Assembly (NCBI GenBank): GCA_024278935.1
Contig: JAJRSF010000048.1
Coordinates: 62,001 to 126,000 of the forward strand
From: Candidatus Zixiibacteriota bacterium
GTDB lineage: Bacteria > Zixibacteria > MSB-5A5 > GN15 > FEB-12
Length of the DNA stretch: 64,000 nt
Direction of reading: 5' to 3'
The position numbers were made by a program, and so were the translations under genes. Shown one piece after another: positions 8,113 to 17,240 of the stretch (the stretch's first letter is position 1; every line of letters begins with the position of its first letter). Below the pieces are notes generated by a model. The model saw only the letters and a program-made list of their open reading frames with translations. It did no database searches and was not told the DNA's origin.

Positions 8113-9066
8113 ATGAAACTGACTTCGACAAAACTCAAAGAATTCGCCCAAATAGCAGGGTTTGATCTTTGTGGTATAACAACGCCAGATCGGTTGCCTG
8201 AATCCGAAGCGAAATTCACAAAATGGATTGATAAATCATACCATGCCGACATGGATTGGATTGCTAAAAATCGAAGCCGTCGTTTTGACCCGAAAGAGCT
8301 TTTGGGAAATGTGAAATCAGTTATCATACTAGGAATCAATTATTATCAGCCGAACTCTGAATCGGTTCCAAAAGGGAAGGGTTTAGTTTCAAGATACGCA
8401 CGGGGGAAAGATTATCATAAAATCATTAAGAAAAAAACTGAGAATTTGCTCTATCGAATAGACAAAGAAAACCAAGAAGATTGCGAACATAAATGGTGGG
8501 TTGACTATGGTCCATTTTTGGAACGTCCTTATGCCGAAAAAGCTGGGCTAGGGTATATTGGCAAAAACGGTATGCTCATCACCAAACAATTTGGGTCGTG
8601 GATTTTTATCTCTGAGATTTTGACAACTATCGAACTTGCACCTGACCAACCGACTGATTTAGAACATGGTAAATGCACAACCTGCACTCTTTGTATCGAC
8701 GCCTGTCCTACCGATGCGATTGTGAAGCCACGTCTGGTTGATTCCAATAAATGTATTTCGTATTTGACTATCGAACGTCCAAAAACTATCCCCGATGAAC
8801 TGGCATCGAAATTTGGTGCGATGGTTTTCGGATGCGACATCTGCCAGGATGTCTGCCCGCATAACTTGAGCCGTCAACGGCCTACTACTCACAAAGAGTT
8901 CGACTATGCCAATGGCGTCGGAGAGTTTTTAGATTTGCAGGAGGTGCTGAATCTTAAAGACCGTGAGGCATTTTTAAAACTCACCGCCGGTACACCACTC
9001 ACTCGTCCCAAAGAAGATGGTCTCAAACGGAATTGCAAAATTGCACTAAATAACGAACAAGATTAA
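8113..9066 (+). CDS. queG: Epoxyqueuosine reductase
   Basis: A 317-residue cytoplasmic iron-sulfur/cobalamin enzyme that reduces epoxyqueuosine to queuosine in tRNA. The N-terminal half has the family's GFDLCGIT start and LGNVKSVIILGINYY; the C-terminal half carries two 4Fe-4S clusters, CTTCTLCIDACPTDAI (about 195) and CDICQDVCPHN (about 240). It ends with LTRPKEDGLKRNCKIAL, the normal end of the short form without the HEAT-like extension found in some homologues. The ATG at 8113 has no clear Shine-Dalgarno sequence but is the only start that keeps the conserved N-terminus. Neighbours are unrelated, so it is probably a single-gene unit. Confidence 0.93.
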   Translation: MKLTSTKLKEFAQIAGFDLCGITTPDRLPESEAKFTKWIDKSYHADMDWIAKNRSRRFDPKELLGNVKSVIILGINYYQPNSESVPKGKGLVSRYARGKDYHKIIKKKTENLLYRIDKENQEDCEHKWWVDYGPFLERPYAEKAGLGYIGKNGMLITKQFGSWIFISEILTTIELAPDQPTDLEHGKCTTCTLCIDACPTDAIVKPRLVDSNKCISYLTIERPKTIPDELASKFGAMVFGCDICQDVCPHNLSRQRPTTHKEFDYANGVGEFLDLQEVLNLKDREAFLKLTAGTPLTRPKEDGLKRNCKIALNNEQD

Positions 9067-9196
9067 ATCTCTTAGAAATACAGATTCAAGATTATGCTTG
9101 CATAAAAGATTATATAGGTATACGTTTATACTTGTCTGGGTAATCATCCATTGAACTATACATGAAAATTGAACATAAAAGTTGTAAAGGAAGACA

Positions 9197-10090
9197 ATGA
9201 TGAAAAACTTTTTCTGTTTTTTTCTTATTTGCATAACTTTTTTGACTTTCATCTCGTGTGGTACCCCTCAAAAAGAAATTATTGTTAAAGTTGTCGCAAA
9301 AGATTTTTTATTTGAAGTTGCGAGCACTGTCCCTTCCGGTTGGAACAGATTCCAGTTCACCAACTCCGGTCATGCCGAACATTTTTTTATCCTAAATTTA
9401 CTTCCTGACAGTATAAACTTTTTAAGATACCGAAACGAAGCAAGTAAACCATTTGAAATGGTTTACGACTCAATTAAAGCAGGGGCGGCCAAAGAAGAAA
9501 CGGGTGTCTTACTCGGAACTATGCTTCCGGCATGGTATTTTACTGAATTAAAGCAGATGGGTGGCAGCGGGATTGTTGGGGCAGGGCAGACTGCTCAAGT
9601 TACTCTGAATTTAAAACCGGGTATCTATGTTATGGAATGTTATATCAAAGAAAAAGGAGTCTTTCACACTGCCTTTGGCATGATAAGACCTATTACAGTT
9701 ACTAGTGAAGTTTCAAAGACAAAAGAGCCAAAAGCAAACTATGAAATGACTCTGACAAATTTTAAATATGAAATCAAAGGGGAACTACATGTTGGTGTGA
9801 ATACAATTGCTGTGCACTTCAACGAACATCCTCAGAATGCTTTTGGTAACGATGTACATCTTGTAGAATTAACAGACTCTACCAATCTTGATGAAGTTAT
9901 CGAGTGGCTTGATTGGATGAATATCGAAGGGTTAGAACCACCGGCATCGGCGACATTTTTGGGTGGTACTCAAGAGATGCCGGCAGGGTATACATCATAT
10001 TTTACCGTGACTTTTAATCGTGGAGATTTTGCTTGGGTAGCCGAAACTGCAGGCTCAAAAGGGATGGTGCATACTTTTACAATTAAGTAA
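9197..10090 (+). CDS. Lipoprotein with two cupredoxin-like domains
   Basis: The protein has a 20-residue signal peptide ending in FISC (lipid-modified Cys 21), so it is predicted to be a membrane-anchored lipoprotein. The mature part has two beta-rich halves (about 27-150 and 160-297), each with the shape of plastocyanin-like proteins: KDFLFEVASTVPSGWNRFQFTNSGHAEHFF in the family register, and GIYVMECYI as the C-terminal Cu-loop equivalent. The second half repeats the pattern (TNFKYEIKGELHVG...). The full type 1 copper set (H-C-H-M) is not evident, so metal binding is uncertain. The ATG pair at 9197/9200 follows AAGGAAGA. It is co-directional with the next membrane protein (40 bases), suggesting co-expression. 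Confidence 0.65.
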   Translation: MMKNFFCFFLICITFLTFISCGTPQKEIIVKVVAKDFLFEVASTVPSGWNRFQFTNSGHAEHFFILNLLPDSINFLRYRNEASKPFEMVYDSIKAGAAKEETGVLLGTMLPAWYFTELKQMGGSGIVGAGQTAQVTLNLKPGIYVMECYIKEKGVFHTAFGMIRPITVTSEVSKTKEPKANYEMTLTNFKYEIKGELHVGVNTIAVHFNEHPQNAFGNDVHLVELTDSTNLDEVIEWLDWMNIEGLEPPASATFLGGTQEMPAGYTSYFTVTFNRGDFAWVAETAGSKGMVHTFTIK

Positions 10091-10130
10091 GAATATAAAT
10101 TCAGAACGTTAAAATCTTAAGGAGTAACAG

Positions 10131-10694
10131 ATGGTTTCAATTTTTGATTTATGGCTTCCAATAATTTTGTCGGGTGTGTTTGTTTTTATTGTTAGTTCTA
10201 TTATACATATGTTTCTTGGCTATCATGCAAGTGACTATGGGAAACTTCCTAAAGAAGATGAAGTCATGGATGCCTTGCGTCGGTTTGATATACCTCCCGG
10301 GGATTATTGTATGCCATGTTCCGGCAGTTCAAAAGATATGAGTTCCCCTGAGTTTGTAGAAAAAATGAAAAAAGGACCGGTCGCATTTATGACATTTATG
10401 CCGAGCGGCGAACTCACGATGAGTTCCAGTCTTATCATGTGGTTTTTCTACACTATTGTTGTCTCAATCTTTGCTGCCTATATCGGTTCGCGTGCTTTAG
10501 GAGCAAATGCAAATTATCTTGATGTCTTTAGGTTTGTAGGAACGTCGGCGTTTATGTGTTATGCGATGTCATTGATTCAAAACTCTATCTGGTTTAAAAG
10601 GAAGTGGAGTGCAACATTCAAGTCTATGTTCGATGGACTTATCTACGGACTCGTAACCGCAGGAACTTTCGGATGGCTCTGGCCGAGCATGTAG
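10131..10694 (+). CDS. Conserved four-helix membrane protein, unknown function
   Basis: A 187-residue protein with membrane segments at about 7-30, 94-118, 128-150 and 164-185 and a hydrophilic loop of roughly 60 residues between helices 1 and 2. The loop contains LPKEDEVMDALRR and a CMPCSG motif (two cysteines in CxxC), which could bind metal or form a disulfide. I recall conserved hypothetical proteins of this layout in environmental genomes, but assign no function. It starts after TTAAGGAGTAAC, a strong binding site, and is followed by a terminator hairpin, so with the preceding lipoprotein it forms a likely two-gene unit. Confidence 0.75.
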   Translation: MVSIFDLWLPIILSGVFVFIVSSIIHMFLGYHASDYGKLPKEDEVMDALRRFDIPPGDYCMPCSGSSKDMSSPEFVEKMKKGPVAFMTFMPSGELTMSSSLIMWFFYTIVVSIFAAYIGSRALGANANYLDVFRFVGTSAFMCYAMSLIQNSIWFKRKWSATFKSMFDGLIYGLVTAGTFGWLWPSM

Positions 10695-10728
10695 AATTAA
10701 GATTAGAAGTTTTATCTATAAATGTAAG

Positions 10729-10755
10729 GCAGGTCTTTCCGAGACCTGCTTTTTT
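10729..10755 (+). terminator. Rho-independent terminator; dispersed hairpin copy 2
   Basis: Stem GCAGGTCT (10729-10736) / AGACCTGC (10742-10749), loop TTCCG, then six T. Placed 34 bases after the membrane protein stop. The 21 bases of stem and loop are identical to the element at 537-565 read in its own direction, and the similarity continues into flanking AT-rich sequence. Confidence 0.85.
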
Positions 10756-10760
10756 AGTAG

Positions 10761-10788
10761 GGCGGAACCCTTTAGTGGTTCCGCCTTT
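10761..10788. repeat. Second adjacent hairpin
   Basis: Perfect 9-bp stem GGCGGAACC (10761-10769) / GGTTCCGCC (10777-10785) with a 7-base loop, followed by TTT. It lies 6 bases after the terminator T-run and may be a back-up terminator or a second extragenic palindrome. Confidence 0.6.
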
Positions 10789-10884
10789 CAAGTTTTAAAC
10801 TAAACGCTTACTACCTATTCAAATAAAGTTGTGTATGACATAGTCAAAAGAGGATGGTGTCTCGTGACACTTTATCTATAACTT

Positions 10885-11556
10885 TTACGAGCAGTCAACT
10901 GAACGTAATTCGCCAAATATATAATCAATTAAATATATGAGGTCTGATATATCAACATCGCCGGATAAATCTAAGTCAATCGTTTGCAAATTGTATATAG
11001 GGGTGTTGTCAATAAATACGAACATCGCAAACTGAACGAGATCGGTAATATCAACCGCCCCTGATTCATTAATATCCCCGCAAATCGGAGGTGTGGCAGT
11101 TCTTCGCATCACTACATTAGAGAGCCTAGACCAATTAGGGGTTTCATCGGCAACTTTTATCGCAAAGTAATAATCTGTCTCTGGCTGTAAACCATAAACG
11201 AGAAAAGACTCGGCACTCCCGTTTGGCATTGGTGTTGGAGGATTAGTTGCTTGTATAGCAGACTCGAAACTTAGCTCACTGATCGGATTATGGGAATATC
11301 TAATATCATAATTGGTGGCTAAACCGATACTTCCGTCATTTCCGGTGGCTGTCCAATAGAGACTGACTGTAGTCGAGGTAGGAATAACTTTTTCAAGCGA
11401 TAAGGCATGAACAGATGCAAACGATGCCAACACAAGAATCTGAATAAACAGGAACTTTAATTTTCCTACTAATCTAAATTTTTTACTAATGCTAGCATAA
11501 AACTGTACTACGTTAAATCGATTACGCGACTCTTCCACTATTTTAATCATAACCAT
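10885..11556 (-). CDS. Secreted fibronectin III-dockerin protein
   Basis: A 223-residue protein with an uncharged hydrophobic stretch at about 33-51 ending SVHA, a plausible signal peptide after an unusually long 30-residue N-region; the true start may lie later at a non-ATG codon. After it comes a fibronectin type III domain (about 55-155: TSTTVSLYWTATGNDG, LQPETDYYFAIKVADE) and a C-terminal dockerin type I with two calcium-loop repeats (DINESGAVDITDL and DLDLSGDVDISDL). Such proteins are exported and attached through cohesin-type partners. Cohesin-like proteins are encoded in this window at 20-26.6 kb. Function unknown; monocistronic. Confidence 0.75.
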   Translation of the reverse strand: MVMIKIVEESRNRFNVVQFYASISKKFRLVGKLKFLFIQILVLASFASVHALSLEKVIPTSTTVSLYWTATGNDGSIGLATNYDIRYSHNPISELSFESAIQATNPPTPMPNGSAESFLVYGLQPETDYYFAIKVADETPNWSRLSNVVMRRTATPPICGDINESGAVDITDLVQFAMFVFIDNTPIYNLQTIDLDLSGDVDISDLIYLIDYIFGELRSVDCS

Positions 11557-11916
11557 CCTTGGCTGCAGAACTCAGATAAATAATTGACTGATTTTGATTT
11601 AAATGCTCATTTGATTTTGTAGATTCGCTAACTGAAGTAATAGACAAAATGTCTTGAGATTATAATTCTTTTTTGAACCCCGAAGAGATTCTACGAGGTT
11701 TGATCAGGTTTTTTATTTACAAATTCAATTGTTTTTTTCTTAGTGCCTTCTTTACATTTTTAAAAGCATACAAAATTAATCTTGCTTTAACTTACTAAAA
11801 CACTAAATCAAAAATTATGACAAAAGTCAAGGATAACGTATTTTATGCGATTAATTAGGAGTTTAATGTCGTGTTGAGTGTTATTTACCAGAGGAGAGCT
11901 TGAAAAATGTTGGTTC

Positions 11917-11977
11917 CCGTTTGACATCAGAGAACCGTGAAGACAATGGAGAACCGTTTGACATCAGAGAACCGTGA
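11917..11977. repeat. Two 24-bp direct repeats
   Basis: The 24-base unit CCGTTTGACATCAGAGAACC+GTGA occurs at 11917-11940 and 11954-11977, identical, separated by 13 bases. Each unit also begins with CCGTTTGACA and ends with AACCGTGA, so GAACCG appears at both edges. The remainder of 11557-12061 is AT-rich with no credible gene; these repeats are its only structure. Confidence 0.75.
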
Positions 11978-12061
11978 TGACAAACGAAAACAAGATGACT
12001 ATAAGAACCCGCAGAGAATTAAACAAACAACTTGCGCTGCATATCCCTGAGGTCTAAGCTC

Positions 12062-12376
12062 TTAGTTTAATTTTAAAGTTCTTCGAAGTCCTAGAGCCGC
12101 AATTCCAAGAGCAAATAATAACAACGTAGATGGTTCAGGGATTGAACTAATTGGGTTGATTGGATTTGTTATTAATTCTTTGCTGATAGTCTGGTTTTGA
12201 TAGGTAGAAAAAGAAGAAATTTTATAATCTCCTACTTGCACTTCTGTCCATAGAGCAGGGTTAAGTGAGTTCTGATTGCTCTTGTCAATATTTTGATGAG
12301 AAGGCATTACAATAGCTGAAACTTGTGAGGAACATAAAACCAGCACAAAGCAACTTATCCATAAGTATTTCTTCAT
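12062..12376 (-). CDS. Small PEP-CTERM sorted exported protein
   Basis: A 104-residue protein with an N-terminal signal peptide (KKYLWISCFVLVLCSS, cleaved near VSA) and a C-terminal tail made of PEPS, a hydrophobic helix of about 15 residues and RRTLKLN. This is the PEP-CTERM tripartite sorting signal recognised by exosortase (EpsH family), usually linked to exopolysaccharide and biofilm. The 50-residue middle is short and polar with no known domain. No exosortase gene is in the window. It is monocistronic. Confidence 0.8.
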   Translation of the reverse strand: MKKYLWISCFVLVLCSSQVSAIVMPSHQNIDKSNQNSLNPALWTEVQVGDYKISSFSTYQNQTISKELITNPINPISSIPEPSTLLLFALGIAALGLRRTLKLN

Positions 12377-12440
12377 ATAAACATCCTAAGTATATAGTAA
12401 ACATATTATTATGTTTACGCTGTAATTTTATAAAAAGTGA

Positions 12441-13660
12441 TATTGTTGTCAACAAATACTTTTTATAACAGTTCTGTTTGCCCTGCCATCATTTGCGGGA
12501 ACTGACGGAAAAGCTAAAAAGATGTTTGAGCGTGGTCAGTACGAAGCTGCTGTTAATCGTCTGGCAGAAAAACTTCGTAAAAAAGATGACCATCAAGACA
12601 ATATCCGAATGATGGAAAAATGTTTGAAATATGCTTTTAAAACTTCGCTTCGGGAAGCTGATGATTTTGAAATGGATGGTGACCTCGATGCTGCTATCAC
12701 CACATATACCCGTATCCGAAGAATGGCAGACAATGCTTCTATGCTGACTGTTCGCAAAGAAACCAAAATAAACGGCAAAAACGCAAAGAAGAATTTGTGT
12801 TCACCATTGTCGATATCTCCGACCGTCTTCGTGAACTCAAAATTGCCGCAACAGCCGATCATTACGAAAACGGACTTTTCTTCCAAGAACAAGCCGACTG
12901 GCGTAACGCAGCAATTTCATATCGCAAAGCAACTAACTATCGTAAGAATTATAAAGATGCCACATCACGCTACAATCTATGTCGTGAAAAAGGAATGATA
13001 AAAATCGCGGTCATGCCGTTTGTAAATAAATCAGGCAAAGAAGAATTCGGAGCGATGGGTGATTTTATCGCATCGGAAATTATCAGCTCTGCCTTAGATG
13101 CTGACCCGGAATTTATCCGTTTTATCTCTCGTGGATATCTCGATCAACTTCTTTCCGAACAAGGTTTACAAAAGAGTGATGTTATCGACAAAAATTCTGC
13201 TGTAAGAATCGGAAAACTATTGGGAGTGCATGCTTTTGGATTTGGCAAGGTATTCTCAATAATCCCTGATTCACCTCGAGATTTACGTTCTAATTATAAA
13301 AAAGTCGGCACAATAAAAGTGTATGCTAAAAATTTGAAACAATCTGTCACCGTTCCGGCGTATTGTAACTATTCAATAATCGAGCGGATGCGTTCGGTTC
13401 GGGTACAGGCAAGTTATCAAGTAATTTCTGTGGAAACCGGTGAGATTGTGTCATCGGAATCTTTATCCGAAGATAGAAAAGATGAGTGTACTTGGATTGT
13501 CATTAACAAAGGCACCGAAAAACTGATCCCGAGAAACCATAAGAGAATGGTCACTCCGGGTGGACAACGAAGACTTGCAGGTGCTGAAATGATGGCATCC
13601 GATGCGGCGACCTCGATGGCAAACAAGCTGGCGCATAAGTTAGTACAGAAATACGAGTAA
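12441..13660 (+). pseudogene. Broken exported TPR/LpoB-like protein gene (lost start, one frameshift)
   Basis: From 12441 the frame reads a signal-peptide core (ILFITVLFALPSFAGTDGKA) into MFERGQYEAAVNRLAEKL, a TPR-like helical region, but no usable start codon lies in frame before the upstream stop at 12438; the ATG at 12522 would cut off the signal. At 12765-12770 the frame must move by -1 (one A missing from an A4 run, ACC AAA ATA instead of ACC AAA AAT AAA) to continue as KRKEEFVFTIVDISDRL to 13660. The second part has another helical repeat (ENGLFFQEQADWRNAAISYRKA) and a C-terminal region MIKIAVMPFVNKSGKEEFG...LLGVHAFGFGKV, resembling CsgG/LpoB-type outer-membrane assembly domains. Full length would be about 405 residues. 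Two lesions make a pseudogene the simplest reading, but sequence errors are possible. Confidence 0.7.
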
Positions 13661-13673
13661 GATAATTATCATT

Positions 13674-13693
13674 GGCAGACGAGGGCGTCTGCC
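13674..13693. repeat. Extragenic palindrome
   Basis: Perfect 8-bp stem GGCAGACG (13674-13681) / CGTCTGCC (13686-13693) with an AGGG loop, 14 bases after the stop of the broken TPR-like gene. It has no T-run, so it looks like an extragenic repeat rather than a terminator. Confidence 0.6.
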
Positions 13694-13730
13694 ATGCACT
13701 AAGTAACACCGATTGCAGGTATATAATTGA

Positions 13731-13764
13731 ACAAGGAAGAAATTTGATTTCTTCCTTGTTTTGT
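13731..13764 (+). terminator. Rho-independent terminator
   Basis: A perfect 13-bp stem, ACAAGGAAGAAAT (13731-13743) / ATTTCTTCCTTGT (13747-13759), with a TTG loop followed by TTTGT. It terminates transcription from the 12441-13660 gene and isolates the next membrane protein gene 27 bases downstream. Confidence 0.85.
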
Positions 13765-13790
13765 ATATGGGAATATCGTAGTTTTTCAAA

Positions 13791-14318
13791 ATGGTAGACT
13801 CATATATCAATTTCGTATTATCAAATCCGCTTTTGTCGGCTTCTATTCAATTTGCAATTTTAGGCACATTGGGTGAAGTGATTTCTTTTTCATTTAAAAA
13901 GAAGAAACTTGCCCTGCCTTGCAATCTCTGGCAATTAGTCGCAAAAATATTAGCATGGGCTTTGCTTGGAATTATTATCAAGTACGGTTTTGCCGGTATG
14001 AAAGGTTTTACCAAAGCACTTTTGGAACATCAGTTATTACCGCAGATTTTCGCATCGGGAATCGGATGGGCGTTTGCTGTATCTGTTTTGACTAATCTTT
14101 TCTTCGGTCCGCAAATGATGTTTATCCACCGTCTTGAAGATAACCTGATTATGTGGGAGAAAAATTACGAAGGTCTCACCAAAGCATGGTGGACACTTAT
14201 CTGGTTTTGGATTCCTGCCCATACTCTTACATTTTCATTACCGCTTGAATATCAAATCGGTTTGGCAGCAATTTGGGGGATGGTCTTAGGGATTATTCTT
14301 GGGATGTCAAAAAAATAA
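13791..14318 (+). CDS. Membrane protein, possibly Mpv17/PMP22-like topology
   Basis: A 175-residue hydrophobic protein with about five membrane segments (roughly 15-32, 46-66, 85-108, 130-150, 155-172). The end, WWTLIWFWIPAHTLTFSLP followed by IGLAAIWGMVLGIILG, recalls the W-x-x-WP-x-x-x-x-x-F-x-x-P signature of Mpv17-type proteins, but this rests on pattern memory only. Function is unknown. It starts just after a strong terminator, has no clear Shine-Dalgarno sequence, and stands alone. Confidence 0.6.
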   Translation: MVDSYINFVLSNPLLSASIQFAILGTLGEVISFSFKKKKLALPCNLWQLVAKILAWALLGIIIKYGFAGMKGFTKALLEHQLLPQIFASGIGWAFAVSVLTNLFFGPQMMFIHRLEDNLIMWEKNYEGLTKAWWTLIWFWIPAHTLTFSLPLEYQIGLAAIWGMVLGIILGMSKK

Positions 14319-14561
14319 ATTCTCAAAATAGCTTATATCATTTTATTCTGTTAGTTCGCTAAATTAAACTAATTTTTTGTAAAAATTATCATGTTTATGT
14401 CATTTATCCAAGAAGTTATTTCGGTCTGCGATTTAAGGGGGACTAACGTAATTAAGGCTGATAATTCATTGAAAACTTGGAAGTCAAAAAATGAGTATTT
14501 CTCGATGATAATCAGCGAAATCCCGCTTGCCAAGTCCGAAATTTCTATATACATTTCCGCC

Positions 14562-15218
14562 ATGATAAAAATAGCCCCCTCCGTTTTAGCGGTAGACTTT
14601 GCAAAGCTTGGAGAAGAGATAAAATCGGCAGATAATTCATCGGCTGATTGGCATCATCTAGATATTATGGATGGTCATTTTGTGCCGAATATCTCATTTG
14701 GTCCTGCTCTTGTCAAAACAGTTGATAAAATTTCCGAGAAATATCTTGATGTACATCTCATGCTTTCGGAGCCTGAAAAATATTTTGAAGATTTCAAAAA
14801 TGCAGGTGCCGATGCTATTACATTTCATATTGAGATTCATTCTGACCCTCGAGAACATTTGCAGGCAATTAAAAATTTAGGTATACATGCCGGGATTTAT
14901 CTAAACCCGGATGCAAAAGCAGAGCAGGTGATTCCATTTTTAAAACATTGTGATTTGCTTTTGGTCATGTCGGTCTTTCCGGGGTTTGGCGGTCAGTCAT
15001 TTATTGAATCATCGCTTGATACGATTGCACAATGTCGGAAACATATTGATGAGAATAATTTGAATTGTCTTATCTCTGTTGATGGTGGTGTGACTGGTGG
15101 CAATGCCCAAAAGGTTGTTGATGCCGGAGCTGATGTGTTAGTTATGGGATCAGCATTTTATAAATCGAAAGAACGAAAAGAATTAGTTGCATCCGTGCAT
15201 AACTTACAAAGAAAATAG
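14562..15218 (+). CDS. rpe: Ribulose-phosphate 3-epimerase
   Basis: A TIM-barrel enzyme of the pentose phosphate pathway interconverting ribulose-5-phosphate and xylulose-5-phosphate. The protein starts MIKIAPSVLAVDFAKLGEEI, the standard family start, and has HLDIMDGHFVPNISFGP, VHLMLSEP, VMSVFPGFGGQSFI and SVDGGVTGGNA with the metal-binding His/Asp set. The frame is open upstream to 14391, which would add 57 residues with no homology and no ribosome binding site, so the ATG at 14562 is chosen (218 residues, normal). Transketolase starts 18 bases after the stop, so the two pentose phosphate steps are co-transcribed. Confidence 0.92.
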   Translation: MIKIAPSVLAVDFAKLGEEIKSADNSSADWHHLDIMDGHFVPNISFGPALVKTVDKISEKYLDVHLMLSEPEKYFEDFKNAGADAITFHIEIHSDPREHLQAIKNLGIHAGIYLNPDAKAEQVIPFLKHCDLLLVMSVFPGFGGQSFIESSLDTIAQCRKHIDENNLNCLISVDGGVTGGNAQKVVDAGADVLVMGSAFYKSKERKELVASVHNLQRK

Positions 15219-15236
15219 TAATTTTAAAAATATATT

Positions 15237-17207
15237 GTGTCAGTATATATCGATAAGGAAATCAGACAGATGTTTGAACAAGCTCGCGGTTTTACAGAAG
15301 AAAAACTTTCAGATGAAATAAAAAAATCTCTCACTGCGTCGGCACGAATTTGCCGTGGCAATATTATTAAGATGACAACACTTGCCATGTCAGGACATCC
15401 GGGTGGTTCTATGTCGTCGCTTGATATTTATCTGATGCTTTATATGCTCACAAATATTGACAGCAAAAATGTAAGAAAAGATGACCGTGACCGAGTTATT
15501 ATTTCGCATAGTCATACATCGCCGGGTGCCTATACATCACTGGCAACTGCTGGCTTCTTTGATATCGACGATGCTATCGCAGGCTTTCGTTTAGCAGGTT
15601 CTCCTTTTGAAGGGCATGTCGAACGTTCAGTCCCGGGAATCGAATGGGGAACAGGTAACTTAGGACAGGGGCTTGCTGTTGGAATTGGCAAAGCTCTCTA
15701 TGCTCGTATGTCTGACCAAAATTTCCAGACTTATGTTTTTATGGGTGATGGTGAACTACAAAAAGGTCAAATTGGCGAATCACGACGGATCGCATCGAAG
15801 TATAAACTTTCCAAACTTACTGCTATCGTAGATTATAATAAACTGCAAATTTCTGGTGATATTTCGGAAGTGCTACATCAGAATATTGCCCAAGAATGGA
15901 AAGCTGATGGGTGGCAGGTTATAGAAATCGACGGTCATGATTACGATCAAATTTATAACGCATTCTATAAAGCGAACCATAACAATGATGCACCGATTTT
16001 GATCCTCGCTAATACTGTGATGGGCAAAGGTGTTTCATTTATGGAAGACAAACATGGCTTCCATGGTGCGCCTGTCAAACCTGACCAGTTAACCGATGCT
16101 CTTGCTGAGCTTGGTATGGAAAATGATTTAGAAAAATATCAGCAGATGCGGACTCCTGAATTTGCACAACAACTTGCGAAAAAATATCCACTCAAAATTT
16201 CTGATTATCCACAAGTGAATAAAGGCGAAAATATAAATTACGCAGCTGATGCAAAAAGCGACAACCGTTCTGCCTTTGGCAATGCTTTAGTTTCTGTTGC
16301 CGATGCAAACGTTAGTAATAAAGATTTTCATATAGGTGTCTTTGATTGTGACTTAGCAGGCTCTGTTAAAACTGCCGGATTTGCTAAGAAATATTCTGAA
16401 AACTTTTTCCAATTTGGTATTACCGAACATTCAACAGCAACATCGGTCGGTTCTCTTTCTGCTGAAAATGCAATTGGTATCTGGGCAGACTTTGGAATGT
16501 TTGCAGTTGCTGAAACGTATAACCAAGCTCGTTTAAGTGACATCAATCATGCCAATGTAAAACTCTTTTGTACTCATTGTGGTATCAATGTTGGCGAAGA
16601 TGGTATGACTCATCAGTCGATAGATTATTTTGGTTTATTAAATTCGACCTTTGGATGGAAAGTTATTACACCTGCCGACCCGAACCAGACTGATAAAATT
16701 GTTCGCCATGCTTTGGCAACCCAAGGAAACTTTGCCGTTATCATGGGGCGTTCTGTTCTACCGATTATCACCAATGCAGATGGCACGCCATACTTTGGTG
16801 AAGGGTACGAATATCGTTATGGACGGATGGAACAAATTCGTTCAGGTGAAAAAGTCGCTTTGGTTACATCGGGTAATATGTTATTTGCCGCGATGGAAGC
16901 GTATGATAAATTAAAAGCAGATGGTGTCAATATTTCTTTGTATTCGATTTCTGATTGGTCAGATTTAGATGCTGATGATATTATGAAACTTTCGACTTAT
17001 GCCAACGTTGTTACTATAGAAGACCATAATATTAAAACCGGATTAGGGACTGCTATAGGTGATGCTATGATTACAAGCGGCAATGTTACATCAATGACAA
17101 AACTAGGGGTCAAACATTTTGGTTCATCGGGCAAGCCTGCTGAGTTATACAAAATGCTTGGCATGGATGCTGATTCAATTGTAGGAACAATAAAAGAGTT
17201 GTCATAA
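15237..17207 (+). CDS. tkt: Transketolase
   Basis: A thiamine diphosphate-dependent cytoplasmic enzyme moving two-carbon units between sugar phosphates. It is a full-length single polypeptide: ThDP-binding domain with GHPGGSMSSLDIYL, SPFEGHVERSVPG and the GDGELQKGQIGE...YNK motif (about 175-205), the pyrimidine-binding domain from about 340 (DCDLAGSVKTAGF, FGITEHS with the catalytic Glu) and a C-terminal domain (VTIEDHNIKTGLG). The GTG at 15237 gives 656 residues; ATG 15270, preceded by AAGGAA, gives 645 and is at least as likely. It sits between rpe and glk. Confidence 0.93.
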   Translation: MSVYIDKEIRQMFEQARGFTEEKLSDEIKKSLTASARICRGNIIKMTTLAMSGHPGGSMSSLDIYLMLYMLTNIDSKNVRKDDRDRVIISHSHTSPGAYTSLATAGFFDIDDAIAGFRLAGSPFEGHVERSVPGIEWGTGNLGQGLAVGIGKALYARMSDQNFQTYVFMGDGELQKGQIGESRRIASKYKLSKLTAIVDYNKLQISGDISEVLHQNIAQEWKADGWQVIEIDGHDYDQIYNAFYKANHNNDAPILILANTVMGKGVSFMEDKHGFHGAPVKPDQLTDALAELGMENDLEKYQQMRTPEFAQQLAKKYPLKISDYPQVNKGENINYAADAKSDNRSAFGNALVSVADANVSNKDFHIGVFDCDLAGSVKTAGFAKKYSENFFQFGITEHSTATSVGSLSAENAIGIWADFGMFAVAETYNQARLSDINHANVKLFCTHCGINVGEDGMTHQSIDYFGLLNSTFGWKVITPADPNQTDKIVRHALATQGNFAVIMGRSVLPIITNADGTPYFGEGYEYRYGRMEQIRSGEKVALVTSGNMLFAAMEAYDKLKADGVNISLYSISDWSDLDADDIMKLSTYANVVTIEDHNIKTGLGTAIGDAMITSGNVTSMTKLGVKHFGSSGKPAELYKMLGMDADSIVGTIKELS

Positions 17208-17240
17208 CTTATTTGTTGTAAGGCGGAAGATAGGTATAAA

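Noticed and set aside
11917-11977. CRISPR array
   Set aside because: Only two repeats with a 13-base spacer and no cas genes.
12797-13660. Independent gene starting at GTG 12797
   Set aside because: The upstream frame continues the same helical protein and the GTG lies within conserved-looking coding sequence with no binding site.
14391-14561. N-terminal extension of rpe
   Set aside because: It adds 57 residues without similarity or binding site; the standard family start is at 14562.
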